Below are positions 10,101 to 17,344 of a DNA stretch of 38,649 nt, piece after piece. This stretch comes from an uncultured Oscillospiraceae bacterium (GTDB lineage: Bacteria > Bacillota > Clostridia > Oscillospirales > Acutalibacteraceae). A program made the translations under genes and the position numbers. The DNA lies in contig UQQT01000020.1 in assembly GCA_900543395.1 (NCBI GenBank), forward strand, positions 1 through 38,649, given 5' to 3'. Within the stretch, counting starts at the first letter, position 1; each line of letters starts with the position of its first letter. The notes beneath the pieces are model-generated. The model made no database searches. It saw nothing but the letters and a program-made list of their open reading frames with translations, and was not told the origin of the DNA.

Positions 10101-10208
10101 GATATGTTTTACAGGCTTGAAAAAGAGCACAGTTTCGTAGTTGATTTTGACACAATTGATAAGATCATCGAAAATGTCATTACGGTTGCGCTCAGGAGAT
10201 TTAAATGA
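7104..10208 (+). CDS. hsdR: Type I restriction endonuclease subunit R
   Basis: HsdR is the DNA translocase and endonuclease of the type I complex. Numbered from the ATG at 7104, there is a PD-(D/E)xK nuclease (D156 in RPDIVLF, then E170 and K172 in IECKAP), a Walker A QGSGKS (315-320), a DEAD-type DESH (413-416), motif III GFTGTP (438-443), and helicase motifs V/VI around LLTGFDAP and QAIARTNR. A C-terminal helical region binds HsdM. The length of 1034 residues is normal. An upstream in-frame TTG at 7089 overlaps the MBL stop, but the ATG at 7104 has GAGGAG at good spacing, so I chose it. All key residues are present, so it should be active. Confidence 0.96.
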   Translation: MSYRNQSDLYSEDNISKYPAIELLCKLGFEYISPEECMAQRGSLYDVLLKDILRKQLNAINQFEFGGITYKFTADNVEKAIKDLDEPLTDGLVRTSEKIYDALMLGKSYLEKLSDGTSKSFNLKYIDWEHPERNVYHVTEEFSCDSWDKQKNARPDIVLFVNGIPFAVIECKAPTISEDQAVEQMIRNQGKDYIPQLFKYAQIVIAANKNSVKYATCGTGKNFWSIWREEDIDWQNKLIEQHVAGRKPTAQDGSLISLLSPDRLLKLTKYFILYDGNIKKICRYQQFFAVEKIIKTINTNDTAGNRQSGVIWHTQGSGKSLTMVMLAKYILEEMYSCNPKVVIVTDRKELDKQIAKTFAHTRLAPARATSGKHLIELINKGSADIITSIINKFNTVESSGLKNNSRDIFVLVDESHRSNYGSLATKMRAVFPNACYIGFTGTPLMKSEKNTMAKFGKLIHKYTIKDGVEDKAIVPLIYEGKFVDQNVDEENIDLWFNQVTKRLNDAQKADLRDKWSSIKRLASTDARIKRIALDINLHFTEGYKNTGFKAMLACNFKKDAIRYQRCFEQFGDLTTAVVISAPDMREGATEVDESNDDLVVSFWNKMMEQYGNADDYEETVKNKFIDGEIDILIVCSKLLTGFDAPRAQVLYIDKELKDHSLLQAIARTNRLYEGKDYGLIVDYRGLINKVDSAMEVYSGAGLEQFDSSDIKGVIVDIMACVGRLRESYSHLCDAFEAIKNKEDTEEIEQFLSDDEIRGKFYDALCVFGRALNTVMNSEKAYGTFEKSEITKYQSAFIFYSKVRRSVKIRYADSIDNREYEKQMQNLLDTHLSVVGVKQITNPVDILNRDELEKELEELGSLRSKADAITSHMTKSIKVHRDENPAYYDSFSKRIKEALEEYKNRVISEAEYLDKMKSIMADYRKGTTNITYPEKIKGNVHAQAFYGVITAVLDDKIDINENIDIISDIALEVTSIIQKHDTVDWQTNKEIHNKIAQNIDDMFYRLEKEHSFVVDFDTIDKIIENVITVALRRFK

Positions 10209-10924
10209 TAAAAACGATTGATTTACACGACCGCGTAATTAGTTATAACCTTGAGCGTAAGAATGTTAAAAACATCAACCTAAGAATCAAAGCAGATCAA
10301 AGCGTCTATGTGTCTGCGAACAGCAACGTGTCAGAAGATATTATCGAAGATTTTTTGCATTCCAAAGCCGATTATATTTTAAAAGCGCTTGATCATTATG
10401 CCGAGATTGCCAAATATGAACCAAAGCCGAAGCAATTTATTGACGGTGAATCTTTTCGATTGCTGGGTCACGATTTAAGGCTTAAAGTTGTTGGGGGAAA
10501 GCGTAATTCCGTTGAAAGCGACGAATCCTATCTCACTCTTACCGTAAAAGATCCTGCAAATTTCAAAATGAAACAAAGCACAATGGATAAATGGATGAAA
10601 AGCCGTTGCGAAGCAATTCTCTTTGCGGTTTGTGAGAGTGTATATCCAAAATTTCAAAAGTACGGAGTAGAGTTTCCGGAGCTTCGCTTTAGAAATATGG
10701 TATCGCGGTGGGGCAGTTGCCAACCCAAAAGAAAGGTTTTGACATTCAATATTTCTCTTATTGAGGCGCCGCCGGCATGTATTGAGTATGTGGTTGTGCA
10801 TGAATTTACCCATTTTCTACAACCAAATCATTCAAAAAAGTTTTATAGTCAATTAGCAATGTTTATGCCTGACTGGAAAGAACGCAAGATGATTTTGGAA
10901 AAGAATAATTGCTATGTTGAGTAG
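10205..10924 (+). CDS. YgjP-type (M48/SprT-like) zinc metallopeptidase
   Basis: This 239-residue protein of the YgjP/DUF45 family has the zinc motif HEFTH (199-203), with a further ligand candidate H209 in NHSKKFY, and the conserved RWGSCQPK segment (168-175). Such peptidases are frequently encoded next to type I hsdR genes and are thought to be part of the locus, with unknown substrate. Its ATG overlaps the hsdR stop by 4 bp, so it is translated with the restriction subunit. It may turn over a restriction subunit or act after DNA damage. Both are inference. Confidence 0.9.
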   Translation: MIKTIDLHDRVISYNLERKNVKNINLRIKADQSVYVSANSNVSEDIIEDFLHSKADYILKALDHYAEIAKYEPKPKQFIDGESFRLLGHDLRLKVVGGKRNSVESDESYLTLTVKDPANFKMKQSTMDKWMKSRCEAILFAVCESVYPKFQKYGVEFPELRFRNMVSRWGSCQPKRKVLTFNISLIEAPPACIEYVVVHEFTHFLQPNHSKKFYSQLAMFMPDWKERKMILEKNNCYVE

Positions 10925-10930
10925 GAAACG

Positions 10931-10985
10931 AAAAATTGCCGATTAGATTTAGTGGAGAATGTCGGCACAACAGCAATTTTTAAAT
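10931..10985 (+). terminator. Possible terminator after the restriction operon
   Basis: AAAAATTGC (10931-10939) can pair with GCAATTTTT (10973-10981), with an inner CCGA/TCGG pairing. The right arm ends in a T run. The loop is long, so this is a weak candidate. A 33-codon GTG-initiated ORF (10952-11053) overlaps it and has no recognisable product. Confidence 0.35.
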
Positions 10986-11065
10986 GTTGTTATAGCCCCG
11001 AAGTGTTTCAAAAAGTTATGGAGCAGGTCGAAAATTTTGAGGAGAATAATTAAAGGGATTGTGAG

Positions 11066-12586
11066 GTGTATCGAACATTGAAAGCGCTGCTTGATACAAA
11101 TATTATTATCCATCGCGAAAACTTACAAGCTACAAATTACTCCATTGGTTTACTTTTCAAGTGGTTGGACAAGCTTCATTATGAGAAACTTGTACACCCA
11201 TATTCTTTGCAAGAACTGCACAAAGCGAATAACAGCACACAGCAAGAAATATATAATGCTCGCCTTGCCGCATATACAGAAATGAAAAGCATAGCTCCGC
11301 AAAGCAGAGCGTTCTTGGACTTACTTGCAGATACACCTAAAACAGATAACGACCGAATTGACAATCAACTTTTGTGTGAGGTTTATTCAGGTCGTGTTGA
11401 TATTTTGATAACCGAAGATCGAAAAATGCGAAATAAAGCCGAGCGCCTTGGATTGACGGACAAAGTGTTTTCTATAAATGGCTTTATATCGAAATGTAAT
11501 TACGATAATCCGGCTTTAATTGAGTATAAAGCGTTAGCAGTAAAGCCCGAAACAATCGGAAACATTGATGTCTCTGATGCGTTCTTTGACTCGTTTCGCC
11601 CTGATTATGAAAACTTTGAAGCGTGGTTTGCGAAGAAAAGCAATGAAGATGCATATGTGTGTCGGTCCGATGACAACAGAATATTAGGATTTCTGTATTT
11701 GAAAACAGAAGATGAAACAGAAAACTATTCTGATATTACACCTTCCTTTACTGCGAAAAAACGCTTGAAAGTAGGGACTTTTAAGGTTGAATCAACCGGG
11801 TTCAGGCTCGGAGAGAGATTTATAAAGATAATCTTTGATAATGCAATTGAACGTCATCTCGATGAGATTTATGTTACATTGTTTGAAGAAAGACCCGAAC
11901 TAAAGAAGCTGTGTGAAACACTTATGAAATGGGGCTTTTATCGGCATGGAGTAAAGATACATAAAGACGGAAGAAAAGAAACAGTTTTGGTCAAAAAACT
12001 CGGACTATATGATGCTACAAAAGATGTTATCTATAATTTTCCTAACATCGCGAAAAACAGCGCAAGAATGATTCTTCCAATTTTTCCTCAATATCATACC
12101 TCGCTGTTCCCTGATTCGATTCTGAATAATGAGGTGGATTTGATAGCGAATGTGTCTCACCGTTATGCGCTCCAAAAGGTGTATGTTTCATGGGCGCCGG
12201 AGCAAAAAATTAATCCCGGTGATGTTATTGTTTTTTACCGTACGGGAGAAACACAACCCAAAAAGTACAGTTCGGTTATGACAACAATAGGAATAGTAGA
12301 CCGCGTTATTTCCTCATTTAAAAATGAAGAGGATTTCCTGCAGCATTGCCAAAATAGGAGCGTTTTTTCTCAAGAAGAATTAAAATCCTTCTGGAATAAC
12401 CACAGATATAACCTCAAGGTTATTAAATTTGTGTATGCAAAAAGCTTAACAAAGAGATTAACACTCGATTATTTGCACAAACAAGGAATTGTCGATCCGC
12501 CATCCGGACCAAGACCTTTTACAAGGTTAACAAATGATCAATTCGATATGATTTTAAGAGATTCACAAACAGAATTATATATGTAA
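11066..12586 (+). CDS. PIN-GNAT-EVE-like three-domain fusion protein
   Basis: This 506-residue protein appears to combine three modules. A PIN nuclease (about 1-145) has the acidic residues expected: D in LLDTNIIIH, E in LQELHK, and D/E around NDRIDNQLLCE and LITEDRKM. A GNAT acetyltransferase (about 160-310) has the acetyl-CoA loop GFRLGERF. A C-terminal EVE/PUA-like domain (about 345-500) has GDVIVFYRTGE and TTIGIVDRV. PIN domains cleave RNA, and EVE/PUA folds bind modified nucleotides. The combination with an ASCH protein directly downstream looks like an RNA-directed toxin or defence module. The start is a GTG after GAGG, and a TTG five codons in is an alternative. Domains were recognised by motif only. 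Confidence 0.75.
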   Translation: MYRTLKALLDTNIIIHRENLQATNYSIGLLFKWLDKLHYEKLVHPYSLQELHKANNSTQQEIYNARLAAYTEMKSIAPQSRAFLDLLADTPKTDNDRIDNQLLCEVYSGRVDILITEDRKMRNKAERLGLTDKVFSINGFISKCNYDNPALIEYKALAVKPETIGNIDVSDAFFDSFRPDYENFEAWFAKKSNEDAYVCRSDDNRILGFLYLKTEDETENYSDITPSFTAKKRLKVGTFKVESTGFRLGERFIKIIFDNAIERHLDEIYVTLFEERPELKKLCETLMKWGFYRHGVKIHKDGRKETVLVKKLGLYDATKDVIYNFPNIAKNSARMILPIFPQYHTSLFPDSILNNEVDLIANVSHRYALQKVYVSWAPEQKINPGDVIVFYRTGETQPKKYSSVMTTIGIVDRVISSFKNEEDFLQHCQNRSVFSQEELKSFWNNHRYNLKVIKFVYAKSLTKRLTLDYLHKQGIVDPPSGPRPFTRLTNDQFDMILRDSQTELYM

Positions 12587-12597
12587 CAGGTGAAAGT

Positions 12598-12981
12598 ATG
12601 GCTGTTATTTTATTATCTATTAAGCCGGAATATGCAGAGAAAATATTCGCGGGAACGAAAAAATATGAATACAGAAGACATATTGCTTCCGAAAAAGTCG
12701 AAAAAATCATTGTTTATTCGACTGCTCCGGTCAAGCAAGTAATAGGAGAAGTGGATGTTGATGGCATACTATCGATGAAAATGACCCCTATGTGGGAACT
12801 GACTAAACACGGCGCCGGGATATCCCGAGATAAATATCGACAATACTTTAAGAATTCAAAATGCGCGTTTGCCTATGTACTAAAAAAACCGAGATTGTTT
12901 CCCTCTCCAAAAGATTTAAAGGATTACGCGATTAACCAAGCGCCGCAGTCGTTTGTATACATAGCAGAAGACAAAAAATGA
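12598..12981 (+). CDS. ASCH domain protein, partner of the PIN-GNAT-EVE protein
   Basis: This 127-residue protein carries the ASCH signature at its start (LLSIKPEYAEKIFAGTKKYEYRR), followed by IIVYSTAPVKQVIGEV. ASCH is a PUA-related beta-barrel that binds RNA or modified nucleosides, and several members are ribonucleases or deacylases of modified cytidine. It begins 11 bases after the preceding stop with an AGGTGA ribosome site, so the pair is an operon. It could be an antitoxin-like partner or a second effector. I cannot tell which. Confidence 0.85.
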   Translation: MAVILLSIKPEYAEKIFAGTKKYEYRRHIASEKVEKIIVYSTAPVKQVIGEVDVDGILSMKMTPMWELTKHGAGISRDKYRQYFKNSKCAFAYVLKKPRLFPSPKDLKDYAINQAPQSFVYIAEDKK

Positions 12982-13037
12982 ATTGATAATTTCATTTTCC
13001 ACGCAACATCAAAGCATAAGGAACAAAACAAATTTCT

Positions 13038-13088
13038 AAGACACCGTATGAAAACAACGTGATCTGTTTTATGCGGTGTCTTATGTTT
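13038..13088 (+). terminator. Rho-independent terminator downstream of the ASCH gene
   Basis: A 12-bp stem forms between 13038-13049 and 13071-13082, with one G-U pair, and is followed by ATGTTTTT. It lies 56 bases after the ASCH stop. Confidence 0.7.
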
Positions 13089-13115
13089 TTATATAAAAGT
13101 AGATATTTATATGCT

Positions 13116-13148
13116 CCCTCTCGTGCTGCGGCGCGGGAGGGATTTTTT
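13116..13148 (+). terminator. Second strong Rho-independent terminator
   Basis: An 11-bp GC-rich stem (13116-13126 with 13131-13141, two G-U pairs and a 4-nt loop) is followed directly by ATTTTTT. Two terminators in tandem here insulate the cargo from the mobilization region. Confidence 0.85.
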
Positions 13149-13600
13149 ATGCTGTTTTTTAAAAGTGTGAGAAAATATTTGGCTCAACACAAATTATTTT
13201 CTGCCACTTAATAAGTAGGTGCTGAACAGTTTACTGAGAAAAAATTTTACTGTGGGGGTTAATTTTTCGGCGGTTTTTCAGCAATCCAATATAGAGGGCT
13301 GAAAAGCTCGGCGGGTGAATATGAGCGTATGAACTCGCCGAGAGAATCAGGTCCGAAATGTTCTTTGACAACTGAATAATCGACCAAATGGAATGTGGTC
13401 GTGCAATTTCCTTTTACAAAAAGTGTGTGCGGGAACCTCAGAAAAAATGGTAAACAAACAGCAGTTCGACAAAACGGCAAAGAAAAGCGGAGCAAAAAAA
13501 TCATCATCTAAAAAATATTTTTCTGAAAACTATGCATATTTTCTCCCGTTTTTGACGTTAGGTGAGAGGAAGAAAGGAGTGGTGCTTATGGGTGACTGAA
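13149..13600. other. Low-information spacer between cargo and mobilization module
   Basis: No convincing gene is visible. On the - strand an 82-codon frame (13507-13259) contains a stretch TTTFHLVDYSVVKEHF that faintly recalls small TnpW-type element proteins, but it lacks a ribosome site. On the + strand a Lys/Ser-rich frame from 13447 to 13599 overlaps it. At most one can be real. I leave both uncalled. The segment probably contains decayed element sequence and the left flank of the transfer origin. Confidence 0.4.
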
Positions 13601-13790
13601 AAGCCGTGGCTATACGCGGCTGTAAAATGCGTAAGAATAGCGAGCATAGGTTTTGTATAGCCAAAACCGGAGCGCACATTCGTGCGAAAGGGGCGTTCTC
13701 GCCTGCCGGCTCGGTCAGCGCTTCTGCCTGCGGCAGAGGTGTCCACCGGACACCCGCGCCCCTTATACCCCAGTAAGAAAAGAGGTGATT
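13601..13790 (+). other. oriT: Candidate origin of transfer (oriT)
   Basis: A non-coding stretch directly upstream of mobC is packed with perfect inverted repeats: GGCTATAC (13608-13615) with GTATAGCC (13655-13662), GGTTTTG/CAAAACC (13649-13655, 13662-13668), CGCAC/GTGCG (13673-13677, 13682-13686), and GTGTCC/GGACAC (13739-13744, 13748-13753) followed by a C-rich run. Structured DNA in this position is typical of relaxase nic regions. The position and structure support oriT. I do not recognise a known nic consensus. Confidence 0.5.
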
Positions 13791-13795
13791 TAAAA

Positions 13796-14116
13796 ATGCG
13801 GGAGCGAACAAAACAAATAAATTTCAGAGTGTATCCGACCGAAGCCGAGGTTATAAAGCGCAAGGCGCGAAGGTGTGGGCTGAGCATTTCGGACTATGTG
13901 CGAAACTGTGCTTTAGAGCGCAAAATTGCAGAGCTGCCGAAAGAGGTGCTCGGAGAAGCGTACAGAATTATTGGCGCGGTGCGGCTGCAGCTTTCCGATT
14001 ACGGCGGCACGGAAAAGTACACGGGTCCGCTTGAAAAGGCGCAGGAGATTCTTTTGGACATTTACCGCGGAAAGGAGGTGAATGCGAATGGCGGTGACGA
14101 AGATATGGCAGGTTAA
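13796..14116 (+). CDS. mobC: Mobilization accessory protein MobC
   Basis: This 106-residue protein begins with a ribbon-helix-helix motif (QINFRVYPTEAEVIKRKARRCGLSIS, then DYVRNCAL) and has the small MobC-like C-terminal part. MobC proteins bind oriT and help the relaxase nick and melt DNA. The ATG at 13796 has AGAGGTG upstream. The frame is open back to 13682, but that stretch covers the oriT hairpins and lacks a ribosome site, so I reject the longer form. It overlaps the relaxase start by 29 bp, as is usual for mobC-mobA pairs. Confidence 0.88.
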   Translation: MRERTKQINFRVYPTEAEVIKRKARRCGLSISDYVRNCALERKIAELPKEVLGEAYRIIGAVRLQLSDYGGTEKYTGPLEKAQEILLDIYRGKEVNANGGDEDMAG

Positions 14117-15578
14117 GGGCAGCCTTGCCGATGTGGTAAAGTATGCAGGCAATCCCGAAAAGACAAGGACGCATGATCTTGCGCGGGTCGTCGGATATGC
14201 GGCGGACGAGCACAAGACTGTTGACGAAAACGAGCGGTTTTACGCCGTGACGGGCGTCAATTGCAATGCGAAAACGGCGCTTGAAGAAATGCTTGCCGTG
14301 CAGGAACGGTTTGGCAAAACCGGCGGCAATGTGGCTTACCACGCGTACCAAAGCTTTAAAACCGGAGAGGTTACGCCGGAGCAATGTCACAGGCTCGGCG
14401 TTGAGCTGGCGCAAAAGATGTGGAGCGACAGATATCAGGTGCTGGTTGCGACCCATTTTAACACGGGAACGCTGCACAACCATTTCGTTCTTCAGCCGGT
14501 GTGTCTGTGGGACGGCAAGAAATACGACTGCAATAAGCGCGAGTATTACCGCATGCGGAAGCTGTCCGACGAGATGTGCCGCCGCGAGGGGCTGACGGTG
14601 ATTGAAAATCCCGGCAGGCGTGCGCCGCGACAAATTTATTTTGCCGAGAAAAACGGAGAGCCGACCAAATATAATCTTATGCGCGAGGCAATCGACGAGG
14701 CGCTCTCCTGCAGCTGCAGCGAGGCGGAGTTTGAGACTGCGCTGCGGCAGCTCTGCTACCGCGTATATCTCGGATTTAATGTGAAGTATGCGACAATTCG
14801 TTCGCTCGGCTCAAAGCGCGGAACACGGCTTTACAGGCTCGGCGAAGAATATGACCGATCGGCAATCTTTAAGAGGCTCGATGAAAATCTGCAATATGAC
14901 CGACTGAACACCAATCAGCGGTACGAAGCTCGATTTTATAAGTTCACCTATACTTGGGTGGACGAGCACCCACCGCCGCCGGAATATAATTTGCGGAAAG
15001 CGTTATACAGCTTTAATGTTGACCGCGCGTCGCTCATTGAAATTTATGCGGTGCTGTTTGTGCTGATTTTGGATTTGACCATTCAGACGATTAAGTCGGC
15101 GGTGGAGCTTCTCTTGCCCGAAACACAGGTACCCGAATGCGTTATTGCGGCTTGTATGAAACCGAAATCGCCTGAAATGCGCGAAACCACGCGGTTTGCC
15201 GAGAGGTACACGCGGCAGCTGATGCTGCTCTCGCAGGAGAAATTCGGAAGCATAGACGAGGTGCGGGCTTATATTTCCGACCGCGAGCTGAAAATTGCCG
15301 AGGTGCAAGCCTATCGCGAACACTGGAAAAACAAGCTGAAAAGTGCCAAAACGCCCGAACAAGCTGCTGAATACACCCAAAAACGAAACCGCTGCACCGA
15401 AATGCTCAAAAATCTGCGCTTTCAAAAACAGGTTGCAGGAACGCTCGTTACCGACGAGCCGAAAATCAAACAGCTGCTGAAATCCGAGCAGAATATTCAG
15501 CGCGGCAACGATCCATACGAGTGGGCGAACGGCTACCGTATGCGCGACGCAAAAACCGACAAAACACTGTCAAGATAA
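14088..15578 (+). CDS. mobA: MOBP-family relaxase
   Basis: The relaxase nicks oriT through a tyrosine and pilots the strand into a recipient. Counting 496 residues from the ATG at 14088, the N-terminal domain shows the catalytic Tyr in LADVVKYAGNPEKT (about 18), and the metal-binding histidine motif THFNTGTLHNHFVLQPV (about 125-141). A hydrophobic stretch IYAVLFVLILDLTIQ (about 318-332) is unusual and may be a membrane segment. The C-terminal part is helical and charged. AGGAGG at 14073-14078 fits the second ATG (14088) better than the one at 14082. The element has no visible type IV secretion genes here, so it would borrow a conjugation machine, or such genes lie to the left. Confidence 0.92.
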   Translation: MAVTKIWQVKGSLADVVKYAGNPEKTRTHDLARVVGYAADEHKTVDENERFYAVTGVNCNAKTALEEMLAVQERFGKTGGNVAYHAYQSFKTGEVTPEQCHRLGVELAQKMWSDRYQVLVATHFNTGTLHNHFVLQPVCLWDGKKYDCNKREYYRMRKLSDEMCRREGLTVIENPGRRAPRQIYFAEKNGEPTKYNLMREAIDEALSCSCSEAEFETALRQLCYRVYLGFNVKYATIRSLGSKRGTRLYRLGEEYDRSAIFKRLDENLQYDRLNTNQRYEARFYKFTYTWVDEHPPPPEYNLRKALYSFNVDRASLIEIYAVLFVLILDLTIQTIKSAVELLLPETQVPECVIAACMKPKSPEMRETTRFAERYTRQLMLLSQEKFGSIDEVRAYISDRELKIAEVQAYREHWKNKLKSAKTPEQAAEYTQKRNRCTEMLKNLRFQKQVAGTLVTDEPKIKQLLKSEQNIQRGNDPYEWANGYRMRDAKTDKTLSR

Positions 15579-15587
15579 ACCGAAACT

Positions 15588-15649
15588 ATCCGTTTCAAAT
15601 TCAAATTTTCGATTAACATCTTCGGAAACGGCTGACGGAATAACCGTCA
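15588..15649. other. Nested inverted repeats between relaxase and next gene
   Basis: CCGTTTC (about 15588-15594) can pair with GAAACGG (15625-15631), and TGACGG/CCGTCA (15633-15638, 15644-15649) forms a tight hairpin with a 5-nt loop. No T run follows, so this is not a standard terminator. It could be a processed leader or protein site. Confidence 0.4.
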
Positions 15650-15705
15650 CGGTGAATGAAATCACCAAATTTAACCAATAATGAAAATGTGAGGAGTTTG
15701 ATAAA

Positions 15706-15954
15706 ATGGAATTTGTAATGGATAACGAACTGAAGCTGGCAAAGGTGTGGTGCTCCCACGCCGACCAAAGGGACGAGTCAAAGCAGCAAAAGCTAAAGGA
15801 ATTTATTGCCGATTGCAGGAAAAAGAAAATCTTCGTCTGCGTTTATGAATCGGGCGACGGCAGCCTTTTGGAAAACACCAAAGAGCTGCTTGCCTACAAT
15901 CTTAATAACCCGACACCGCGCGCAAAGACATCAAAATCGCGCGACGCGAGGTAA
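15706..15954 (+). CDS. Small protein of unknown function in the mobilization module
   Basis: This 82-residue, soluble, charged protein contains WCSHADQRDESKQQKL and a C-terminal KTSKSRDAR basic tail. GAGGAG at 15691-15696 is placed nine bases before the ATG, which supports real translation. I do not recognise the family. Its position between the relaxase and hipBA suggests an element maintenance or transfer accessory, without direct evidence. Confidence 0.6.
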   Translation: MEFVMDNELKLAKVWCSHADQRDESKQQKLKEFIADCRKKKIFVCVYESGDGSLLENTKELLAYNLNNPTPRAKTSKSRDAR

Positions 15955-16042
15955 ATTTGGGGCGGCAGCTTTGCCGCGTACATAACTCTTAACATTTTTA
16001 AATATCACTTTTCGTTCGGCTGCAAGTCAGAGAGTTAAAAAT

Positions 16043-16082
16043 AGGGAACATTTGCGGGGATTTACCCTATCAAATGTTCCCT
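16043..16082 (-). terminator. Terminator of the hipBA transcript
   Basis: A perfect 12-bp inverted repeat (16043-16054 with 16071-16082) lies just after the hipA stop. Read on the - strand it is followed by ATTTTTAAC. The right flank is AT-rich but has no run on the + strand. Confidence 0.85.
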
Positions 16083-16088
16083 ATAAAT

Positions 16089-17333
16089 TTATTTATAACA
16101 CTCGGAAAATGCGGGGCGCATATCCTCAATATCCGCGCGCGAGATCCCGTATTTTGCCGATAACGTCTCCCAATTGCCCCTTACGGTATCAAGTATGCCG
16201 GCGGCAATTTCTTTTGCCTTTTGACTTTCAATGCCGAACCGCGGTGCGGTTTCTATTGCCAGCGGCACCGAAATCATATTATCGGTTTCGTTGACATTTA
16301 AAGACAGCTCGTCGCCGTAAGGCACGGGGTTTACATCATACAGAGGAGAAAGCTTCCAACCGCTTTTACAGTATATAAAAGCGTGATTTCGCAGATGATC
16401 GTCTGTGTTTGAAACTGCCATGTTGAATACGATTCGTTTCCACAGCTCAATTAAATCGTCTTTAGGATTGCTGCCGTTTGATTTGATAAACGACGCAATA
16501 TCAAGGTAGCTTGTTCCGTCGGCGGCGGAAGCGCCGTCTGTCTTTTTAAGCAAGGTCATAGCCGAGGCAAAGTGAATTCTTTTCTTTTTATCACGATCAA
16601 AGCGCTTTACAAGAAATGTACTGCCGTACTTTGAGAACTTTTCAACCTTAGATTCAGGGACATTCAGTCCGCAAAGTCTCGCCAAATCGGACGCAACCTT
16701 TTCCCATGCGCCGGTATTGTTTTCATCGTTTTTAGACGGAAATTTCGCTATCCATAGCTGCCCCTCGGTGTCGGTCACCGTTGCTTTCGGTCTTGCGCCG
16801 CCGAGCGAGGAACCGGGTCTGAGCAGCTGATTCAGCCATTTTTCGTTTAACGAGTCATCGTTTTCAAACTGACGGGAAGCCTCCTCCAATGTGCGCAGCG
16901 TTGTCCATGGCGGTGCGGCGGTTTCCCTGTCGCAGGATAAAAACTCTCCGTCGAGGTCTGTTTTAAAGCGAATGCCGCCCATTCGTGTCTCATCATAAAC
17001 GCCCAAAAGATAATCGCTTTCAAGAAGCTTTCTCGGCTTGCGCTTTTCGCGGTCGGCAAGCTTGCGCTCCTTTTTATTCATCAAAACCCGTCCCCAGCGG
17101 TCGGGCGAAGCGTCGGAAAAGACGCCGAAAATGCTATTTCCGTTCGGAAACTGTCTTCCGACAAAGGGAAACAAATCGGGGTCAATGCTCGTGTTCCCGT
17201 TATTCTGTTTTAACCATTCTTCTGTATATTCAAAGGAATAGCTTTCGCCGCCTTTAATGACATCGACATATAAATTACCCATATGCACGGGCGTGTCGCC
17301 CGAAAAATCATCAAATACATAAATCGTTTTCAT
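16089..17333 (-). CDS. hipA: HipA-family serine/threonine kinase toxin
   Basis: This 414-residue protein is a HipA toxin kinase. In the best-studied member the target is glutamyl-tRNA synthetase, whose phosphorylation blocks translation and induces dormancy. Visible motifs are the phosphate-binding loop region GGARPKA (178-184), the catalytic N-x-D-D-H-x-x-N segment SNTDDHLRNH (308-317), and the metal-binding LYDVNP (331-336). All catalytic residues look intact. It starts 11 bases after hipB with AAGGAGG. Within a mobile element the pair probably stabilises inheritance or guards against loss on excision. Confidence 0.94.
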   Translation of the reverse strand: MKTIYVFDDFSGDTPVHMGNLYVDVIKGGESYSFEYTEEWLKQNNGNTSIDPDLFPFVGRQFPNGNSIFGVFSDASPDRWGRVLMNKKERKLADREKRKPRKLLESDYLLGVYDETRMGGIRFKTDLDGEFLSCDRETAAPPWTTLRTLEEASRQFENDDSLNEKWLNQLLRPGSSLGGARPKATVTDTEGQLWIAKFPSKNDENNTGAWEKVASDLARLCGLNVPESKVEKFSKYGSTFLVKRFDRDKKKRIHFASAMTLLKKTDGASAADGTSYLDIASFIKSNGSNPKDDLIELWKRIVFNMAVSNTDDHLRNHAFIYCKSGWKLSPLYDVNPVPYGDELSLNVNETDNMISVPLAIETAPRFGIESQKAKEIAAGILDTVRGNWETLSAKYGISRADIEDMRPAFSECYK

Positions 17334-17344
17334 GCCTTGCCTCC

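Noticed and set aside
10952..11053. 33-codon GTG ORF
   Set aside because: It overlaps a possible terminator, has no recognisable product, and lacks a clear ribosome site.
13259..13507. Possible TnpW-like protein on the - strand
   Set aside because: Only a faint resemblance, no ribosome site, and an overlapping frame on the other strand. Described in the spacer entry but not called.
13682..13795. N-terminal extension of mobC by 38 codons
   Set aside because: The stretch overlaps the oriT-like hairpins, has no ribosome site, and the residues do not look like a folded extension. AGAGGTG fits the ATG at 13796.
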